Below, one piece after another: positions 58,914-64,000 of a stretch of DNA of 64,000 bases (positions within the stretch are counted from its first letter, which is position 1; each line of letters opens with the position of its first letter). The DNA is from Acinetobacter rudis (GTDB taxonomy: Bacteria; Pseudomonadota; Gammaproteobacteria; Pseudomonadales; Moraxellaceae). The position numbers were made by a program, and so were the translations under genes. Location of the stretch: assembly GCF_031157835.1 (NCBI RefSeq), contig NZ_JAVIDR010000007.1, forward strand, positions 80,292 through 144,291, given 5' to 3'. The notes below the pieces were generated by a model. That model did no database searches and was not told where the DNA came from. It was given only the letters and a program-made list of their open reading frames with translations.

Positions 58914-61019
58914 ATGTCAGGCGAATTGTACAGTCAAGCAAAGCGACAGCTTAATCTTATCATTGAAGCCTATCTCAGCGCGGAAGATGTTGAGAGAGTT
59001 CTGGCTGCCTGTGACTATGCAGATCTAGCCCATACTGGCGTAACACGTAAAAGTGGTGAACCCTATGTGCTTCATCCCATTGCGGTGAGTTGTATTTTGG
59101 CGCATATGCGCCTAGATGCAGAAACCTTAATGGCTGCGTTGTTACATGATGTAATTGAAGATACCGAATATACCAAAGAAGATATTACCCAGTTATTTAG
59201 TCGTACCGTCGCAGAGTTAGTCGATGGTGTCACCAAGCTCAGCCAATCCAGCGATAAAGCATATAATAAAGCAGCATCATTTCGAAAAATTCTACAATCA
59301 ACCTTACAAGACCCTCGCGTTATTATTATTAAACTTGCCGACCGCTATCACAATATGACAACCTTAGAGTCATTGCGTCCAGATAAGCGCGCACGCATTG
59401 CGCAAGAAACCTTTGATATTTTTGTACCTATGGCACGTTTAGTAGGTATGAATGAAATGGCAGACAACCTAGAACATCTCTGTTATCAAAACCTTGATCT
59501 AGATCTATTTAGCAATATTCAAGATGCATTAGCTCAAACCAAACCAGAACGTTGTAAATACCAAACTGATTGGGAACAAAATCTCGCAGATCTGCTACAC
59601 ACCTATAGTATTCAAGGCCGTATTAAAAAGAAAAATAATAATATCGAATTAATTCGACACTTCATTAAGAACGACATTAACCTACAAGAATTAACGCATA
59701 GCCATGCTTTTGAAATTATCCTACTGAATATTGCAGACTGTGACAGATTAGTGGCTGCCCTTCGTGATAATTTCCAAGTTTTACATTATGAAGATCATAT
59801 TCGCCGCCCATTACCTGGTGGGAACCAATCTTTACATTTAAAACTTAAAGGTGAAAAAACCTATTTATCCCTAACCATCCAAACCGAGTTAATGCGTAAA
59901 GCAGCCCGTTTTGGTGTTGTTCTTGGTGAAAATGCACCACAAGCTTGTCGCTCAGCGATTCAAGCCTCCATGCAAAATCTTAATGTTTTGATTGATAGTG
60001 CCTGTGCCAAAACGACATTTAACGATTTACTGGATTACTTACACCAAGAAAAAATTTGGGTATACACTCCACACGGTCAGCTTCATGAATTACCTCAAGG
60101 GGCGACTGCTGTTGACTTTGCCTATTCAGCTAGCCTTTTCCTTGGCAACCATGCTGTTGGTGCCAAAGTTGATGGTGAAATCAAACCGCTTTCCACACCC
60201 TTAGTCAGTGGGCAAGTCATTGAAGTCATTACTGATGTATTGGCCACACCAAATCCTGATTGGCTCAGTTTTGTAAACACACAAAAAGCACGACGCGCCC
60301 TACAAAACATACTGAAAGACCAAGATATTGAAGAACAAAATTTGGTTGGCCGACAAGCGCTTAATCGTGCATTAAAGTTATTTAACTTGTCCATTGATGA
60401 TCTTTCTACTGACGATTGGACTGATCTATTAGAGTGGCGTCACATTGCAGACAAAGAAACTCTTTTTCAACAAATTGCAGTAGGTGATCTACTACCACAA
60501 CTTGTTGCTAACCACTTATTCTCTCAAGACCTTAGCGAAGAGCATCACAATTCAAATCGCTTAATTCAAGGTACAGATGGTATTGATGTTAAATATGCCC
60601 ATTGTTGCAACCCTATTTTAGGTGATCCAATTCAAGGCCATATTTCTCGTCGTGGTTTAATCGTACACCGTGAACGCTGTCATAATCTTTTACATGAACA
60701 GCATTTGCACCCTGAAAATATCATGGCACTTAGTTGGACATCCGAAAAAGTTGATGATGTTAGTTTTACGGCTTATCTTTGTTTCGATATCTTGCTCAAC
60801 GACGAACAAATATCGGACCTCATCTATCAGTGCCGTAAAGCAAAAACAGGGGTTGAAATGGTACAACCTCACGACAATAAAACTTACGTTAATATCGTTG
60901 TTAATGATCGCAATCAAATTGCACAAATCATTCGTGAACTCCGTATGCATTTTGGTTTCCCACGTATTTCACGTCTTAGTACGCCTGTAACACTACCCAG
61001 TATTCCACAGGCTTGTTAA
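58914..61019 (+). CDS. spoT: SpoT-type (p)ppGpp hydrolase with a degenerate synthetase domain
   Basis: A 701-residue Rel/SpoT homologue. The HD hydrolase domain is intact: HDVIED at residues 78-83 and KLADRYHNMTTL. The synthetase region (about 260-345) lacks the key residues: SHAFEIILL stands where active enzymes have the DIYGFRV-type catalytic Asp, and the EVQIRT-AAHW region reads TIQTELMRKAARFGV. TGS (VYTPHGQLHELPQGATAVDFAY), a helical domain, a zinc-finger domain (YAHCCNPILGDPI) and a C-terminal ACT domain follow. In Moraxellaceae, SpoT is known as a hydrolase only. ATG 58914 has AGGTG upstream; the TTG at 58899 is less likely. Confidence 0.92.
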   Translation: MSGELYSQAKRQLNLIIEAYLSAEDVERVLAACDYADLAHTGVTRKSGEPYVLHPIAVSCILAHMRLDAETLMAALLHDVIEDTEYTKEDITQLFSRTVAELVDGVTKLSQSSDKAYNKAASFRKILQSTLQDPRVIIIKLADRYHNMTTLESLRPDKRARIAQETFDIFVPMARLVGMNEMADNLEHLCYQNLDLDLFSNIQDALAQTKPERCKYQTDWEQNLADLLHTYSIQGRIKKKNNNIELIRHFIKNDINLQELTHSHAFEIILLNIADCDRLVAALRDNFQVLHYEDHIRRPLPGGNQSLHLKLKGEKTYLSLTIQTELMRKAARFGVVLGENAPQACRSAIQASMQNLNVLIDSACAKTTFNDLLDYLHQEKIWVYTPHGQLHELPQGATAVDFAYSASLFLGNHAVGAKVDGEIKPLSTPLVSGQVIEVITDVLATPNPDWLSFVNTQKARRALQNILKDQDIEEQNLVGRQALNRALKLFNLSIDDLSTDDWTDLLEWRHIADKETLFQQIAVGDLLPQLVANHLFSQDLSEEHHNSNRLIQGTDGIDVKYAHCCNPILGDPIQGHISRRGLIVHRERCHNLLHEQHLHPENIMALSWTSEKVDDVSFTAYLCFDILLNDEQISDLIYQCRKAKTGVEMVQPHDNKTYVNIVVNDRNQIAQIIRELRMHFGFPRISRLSTPVTLPSIPQAC

Positions 61020-61096
61020 AGACAAATTCTGAATTAAGGCTATCTTGCAGCGCAAGTTTGCCTTATGATGAGATTTAGTTCATACAGGAGAAATCA

Positions 61097-61480
61097 ATGT
61101 CCCGCCAAGTTATTCATACAGAAAATGCACCTGCTGCAATCGGAACGTATTCACAAGCTATTCTTGTTGGCAATACACTTTATCTTTCTGGTCAGATTGG
61201 TTTAGATCCGTATAGCATGGAATTGGTTGATGGCATTGAAGCACAAATCCGTCGTGTATTTGACAACATTAAAGCGGTATGTGAAGCAGCAGGTGGATCA
61301 CTTGCAGACTTTGCAAAACTCAATATATTCCTAACTGATCTTTCACACTTTCAATTAGTTAACCAAATTATGGGTGAATATTTTGCTCAACCTTATCCTG
61401 CACGTGCAGCATTAGGTGTGGCAAGCTTGCCTAAAGGTGCACTTGTTGAAATGGATGGTATTGTTATCATCTCTGAATAA
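61097..61480 (+). CDS. ridA: RidA-family reactive enamine/imine deaminase
   Basis: A 127-residue protein of the YjgF/YER057c/UK114 family that hydrolyses reactive 2-aminoacrylate and related enamines. Conserved [25 protein letters not shown] is seen at the start; the catalytic Arg is in [23 protein letters not shown]. It forms trimers. It follows spoT by 77 bases with GGAG before ATG, a common placement in gammaproteobacteria. Confidence 0.94.
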   Translation: MSRQVIHTENAPAAIGTYSQAILVGNTLYLSGQIGLDPYSMELVDGIEAQIRRVFDNIKAVCEAAGGSLADFAKLNIFLTDLSHFQLVNQIMGEYFAQPYPARAALGVASLPKGALVEMDGIVIISE

Positions 61481-61502
61481 GTTTAAAACTGTGTGTGCAT
61501 AG

Positions 61503-61530
61503 AAATACGACCAATCAAGGTCGTATTTTT
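61503..61530. terminator. Terminator between ridA and the AraC gene
   Basis: AAATACGACC, a 6-base loop and GGTCGTATTTTT. It can serve ridA (T run on plus); the minus-strand gene is convergent. Confidence 0.8.
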
Positions 61531-61562
61531 GATTTACACTGATGGTAATTGTCTGATGCTAG

Positions 61563-62423
61563 CTAAGCTTTACGCAGTTGAGATGGACTATAGCCATAGA
61601 ATTGCTTAAACCGCGTACTAAAATGGCTGGCTGAATTAAAGCCACAACTCAACGCAACCTCAGTGAGATCAGCTGACTTCCCTAATACCAAATCATGTGC
61701 CTTTTTCAAACGCTGTTGTAAAACATACTGATGTGGTGAGAGTCCTGTCGATTGCTTAAACATATGCGCAAAATGGTATTCACTTAACTCCACCTGCTGT
61801 GCTAAATCTGCAATCGTTAAAGCCAAGTGTAAACGTTGTTCAATCCACTGCTGCAATATTTTTAGACGGTAAGGTGCCAATCCACCTTTAATGCTCGGTA
61901 ACTGCCACTGCACATTACTGTATTTCTGTAGCAAGTGATTTAGCAGCAAAGTAGCAGTACTACTCAGCTGTAACTGACTGCTACTATCATGCCAATCACA
62001 ATTCAATAAAAAATGTCGATACAACAGACTGATCTGCGGGTCTGTAGCAAAGTTCTGTTCATCTAAAAGAATTAAACTCGGTTCTTTATCCCAAATTTTT
62101 ACAGCAACATCGCGTAAATGCTGATCGGTATAATATAAATGTACAAAACTTAGATCACCACGGATATCCCAAGTGGACTCCTGCCCTTCTGGCATGAGGC
62201 AAAAACGATCTGGCGCACCACCATTTTTCCAGCCTTGAGGTGTTTTACGATAACTTTCATAACCACCTTCAACATATAAGCTCAGTGTATGATGATTACT
62301 ACAGACACTGACCCGATCATGATGATTTTGCCAAGCAGCCATTTGCATGTCTGAACCCAGCTTTACCGTATCTAAAAGCTGTGCCTTATGCAGCTGAAGT
62401 TGCTCGATAGTCTGATAGTTCAT
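61563..62423 (-). CDS. AraC-family transcriptional regulator
   Basis: A 286-residue regulator. The C-terminal AraC DNA-binding domain has both helix-turn-helix units: LTIADLAQQVELSEYHFAHMFKQSTGLSPHQYVLQQRL and ADLTEVALSCGFNSASHFSTRFKQFYGYSPSQLRK. The N-terminal half is a cupin-like sensor of unknown ligand. ATG 62423 is preferred; the frame continues upstream to a TTG at 62447. It diverges from the EamA transporter gene across 176 bases and may regulate it. Confidence 0.9.
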   Translation of the reverse strand: MNYQTIEQLQLHKAQLLDTVKLGSDMQMAAWQNHHDRVSVCSNHHTLSLYVEGGYESYRKTPQGWKNGGAPDRFCLMPEGQESTWDIRGDLSFVHLYYTDQHLRDVAVKIWDKEPSLILLDEQNFATDPQISLLYRHFLLNCDWHDSSSQLQLSSTATLLLNHLLQKYSNVQWQLPSIKGGLAPYRLKILQQWIEQRLHLALTIADLAQQVELSEYHFAHMFKQSTGLSPHQYVLQQRLKKAHDLVLGKSADLTEVALSCGFNSASHFSTRFKQFYGYSPSQLRKA

Positions 62424-62599
62424 ATGAACAGCCAAGAATGGTGACAAAATTTTTATAACAGTTTAACCATTTTCCAGATAGGCTACAAAAAAAACCATCA
62501 AATAACCGCAAGATTATGTAAGTCATAACGGTTTTGTATAAGCAACTCCTGCGATAAATCTGCACACTATCCTGCTTTAATATACCTAAGGAGGATAAA

Positions 62600-63508
62600 A
62601 TGAATAGCCTTTTATATGCAGCCGTTGTATTCATTTGGGGAACCACCTGGATTGCAATTGCAGCACAGCATGGGGAAATCAGCCCTGTTGTTGGCGTATT
62701 GTGGCGCTTTGGTATAGCTGCGACTATTCTCTTTATTGCTCTTTTCTTATTAAAAAAATTAAAACCACTCACTAAGCGTGATCATGCCTTTTGTGCCTTA
62801 CAAGGTCTTTGTATTTTTGGCATTAACTTTGTCTGTATTTATTCAGCTGTGGCTTATATTAATAGTGGCTTAGAATCTGTTATTTTTTCAATGGCTGTTT
62901 TATTTAACGCTATTAACAGTCGAATTTTCTTTAAACAGCGTATTTCTGCAAACTTCATTCCCGCGGCACTACTTGGTTTACTAGGCATGTTGGCGCTATT
63001 TTGGCATGACCTTACTGCGACAACTTTTCAATGGCAAACGTTCATGGCTATTGGCTTATGTGCCTTTGGTACATACTGTTTCTCTCTAGGCAATATGATT
63101 AGCTTACGACATAAGCAACAAAATGCTGATCTACTCAGTACGACAGCCTATGCCATGCTATATGGTGCATTATTTATGGGTGCAGTTGCATTATTCCGTG
63201 GTGAAAACCTATTACCACACATGTCGATTGTCGGTTGGTCTGCCCTAATGTATTTATCGCTAATTGGATCGGTTGCTGGCTTTACGATTTATTTCATTTT
63301 AATCGCAAGAATTGGCGCTGGCCCTGCAGCTTACAGTACTCTACTCTTCCCTTTAGTTGCGCTGAGTATTTCTACAGTTTGGGAAGGTTATGTCTGGACA
63401 GCTGCTGCTGTACTTGGCGTAATGTTAATCTTACTGGGTAACTATATTTTATTTAGTCCACCTAAGTTTTTAACCAAAATATTAAACAAAGAGAAGGCTG
63501 TTATTTAA
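62600..63508 (+). CDS. EamA/DMT-family transporter
   Basis: A 302-residue membrane protein with ten predicted helices in two EamA repeats (AAVVFIWGTTWIAIAAQHGEISPVVGVLWRF at the start of the first; AYAMLYGALFMGAVALF within the second). The family exports amino acids, other small metabolites or toxicants. AGGAGG eight bases before ATG 62600 is a strong ribosome site. The divergent AraC gene is a likely regulator. Substrate is unknown. Confidence 0.9.
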   Translation: MNSLLYAAVVFIWGTTWIAIAAQHGEISPVVGVLWRFGIAATILFIALFLLKKLKPLTKRDHAFCALQGLCIFGINFVCIYSAVAYINSGLESVIFSMAVLFNAINSRIFFKQRISANFIPAALLGLLGMLALFWHDLTATTFQWQTFMAIGLCAFGTYCFSLGNMISLRHKQQNADLLSTTAYAMLYGALFMGAVALFRGENLLPHMSIVGWSALMYLSLIGSVAGFTIYFILIARIGAGPAAYSTLLFPLVALSISTVWEGYVWTAAAVLGVMLILLGNYILFSPPKFLTKILNKEKAVI

Positions 63509-63618
63509 TCATCACTGTCAAATGAAAATGATGTTAGCTATTAAAGTAATCGTTTATTTATCACTCTTGCTTAGCAAAAGTTTAAAATCCTTACATAGAC
63601 CAATCAGCAGGATTATTT

Positions 63619-63837
63619 ATGAAAGTATACAGATATTTAACAGGCAAGGATGATTCAAGCTTTTGTGCTCGTGTAACTCAAGCACTTAATGAGGGATATG
63701 AGCTATATGGTGCACCGACAATGACGTTTAATGGTATAAATGTCATTGTTGGACAGGCAATTACAAAAGACTTTGCAGATGAAAATGATGTTCCTGAAGC
63801 ATTAAAGCAGCATCTCAAACCTAAAACACAAAACTAA
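63619..63837 (+). CDS. DUF1737 small protein
   Basis: A 72-residue soluble protein. The motif KVYRYLTGKDDSSFCARVTQALNEGYELYGAPTMTFNG matches the DUF1737 pattern (a short fold with tyrosine/glycine-rich turn). Its role is unknown. It stands alone with GGA upstream, followed after about 80 bases by a strong terminator. Confidence 0.8.
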   Translation: MKVYRYLTGKDDSSFCARVTQALNEGYELYGAPTMTFNGINVIVGQAITKDFADENDVPEALKQHLKPKTQN

Positions 63838-63918
63838 TAGCTTTCTCAAATACTGTGTGAGAAACCATCTCTCAGTATCGAGCAAGCGTATTCAATTGAA
63901 CGCTCTATGACATTAAAG

Positions 63919-63948
63919 CAAAGAACCCGACATCAGTCGGGTTCTTTG
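63919..63948. terminator. Bidirectional terminator near the window end
   Basis: CAAAGAACCCGAC, loop ATCA, GTCGGGTTCTTTG: a perfect 13-bp stem between the DUF1737 gene and a convergent gene. Confidence 0.85.
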
Positions 63949-63966
63949 TCTCAAATTGATGAGCGA

Positions 63967-64000
63967 TTAAGCAGCATCACGCTGTTCAATCGGTACAACC
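63967..64000 (-). CDS. C-terminal codons of a minus-strand gene cut by the window edge
   Basis: Read on the minus strand the last 34 bases give VVPIEQRDAA and a TAA stop at 63967-63969, with a terminator 18 bases downstream. The fragment is too short to identify; that it is coding at all is inferred from the terminator placement. Confidence 0.4.
   Translation of the reverse strand, partial: VVPIEQRDAA

Overview
The window is chromosomal DNA from a gammaproteobacterium of the genus Acinetobacter (Moraxellaceae). The evidence is the AT-rich base composition, the gene orders pilMNOPQ-aroKB-gltBD and gmk-rpoZ-spoT-ridA, the rsmH-to-mraY part of the division cluster, and proteins typical of the genus: a SpoT with a decayed synthetase domain, an AceI-type PACE pump with a divergent LysR gene, and a MesD/MesX methionine synthase pair. 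The species cannot be named from the sequence alone.

Layout. 1-5.8 kb: the 3' part of a LysR gene, a PhoX-family phosphatase on the minus strand, then a tandem pair made of an FBH1/UvrD-like helicase and an unusual ABC/SMC-like ATPase with altered catalytic motifs. 6.1-12.4 kb: a Mrp/Mnh monovalent cation/proton antiporter operon (A+B fusion, C, D, E, F, G). 12.3-13.5 kb: an IS200/IS605-family element carrying only a frameshifted tnpB; its right end has rewritten the last codons of mnhG. 13.6-15.0 kb: aceI-like pump and divergent LysR regulator, with an IS-end-like repeat at the regulator's 3' end. 15.2-16.9 kb: YcgJ-like secreted protein and a flavin amine oxidase.

17-30.7 kb is a long minus-strand block: gltD and gltB (glutamate synthase), then a SPOR protein, aroB, aroK, pilQ, pilP, pilO, pilN and pilM (type IV pilus and shikimate genes), facing the divergent gene for penicillin-binding protein 1A at 30.8-33.4 kb. 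33.6-36.3 kb holds a flavin reductase-like gene and the folate-independent methionine synthase pair mesD/mesX. 36.8-38.5 kb has a DUF1460 lipoprotein and rlmA. 38.5-45.7 kb is the division and wall cluster rsmH-ftsL-ftsI-murE-murF-mraY, closed by a terminator after mraY.

45.9-50.1 kb: sulfate-binding protein, a small secreted protein, gltX, tRNA-Ala(GGC), tRNA-Glu(UUC) and a zinc-ribbon membrane protein. 50.2-56.5 kb: czcI-czcC-czcB-czcA heavy-metal efflux. 56.7-61.5 kb: ispH, gmk, rpoZ, spoT, ridA. 61.6-64 kb: AraC regulator, divergent EamA transporter, a DUF1737 protein and the last codons of a minus-strand gene cut by the window edge.

Most of the window is ordinary core genome. The places that deserve a second look are the helicase/degenerate-ATPase pair, the IS200/IS605 insertion with its frameshifted TnpB and predicted guide, the IS-end-like repeat capping a LysR gene, the short PilQ, and the MesD/MesX/flavin-reductase neighbourhood. 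All motif comparisons were made by eye; no database search was run.
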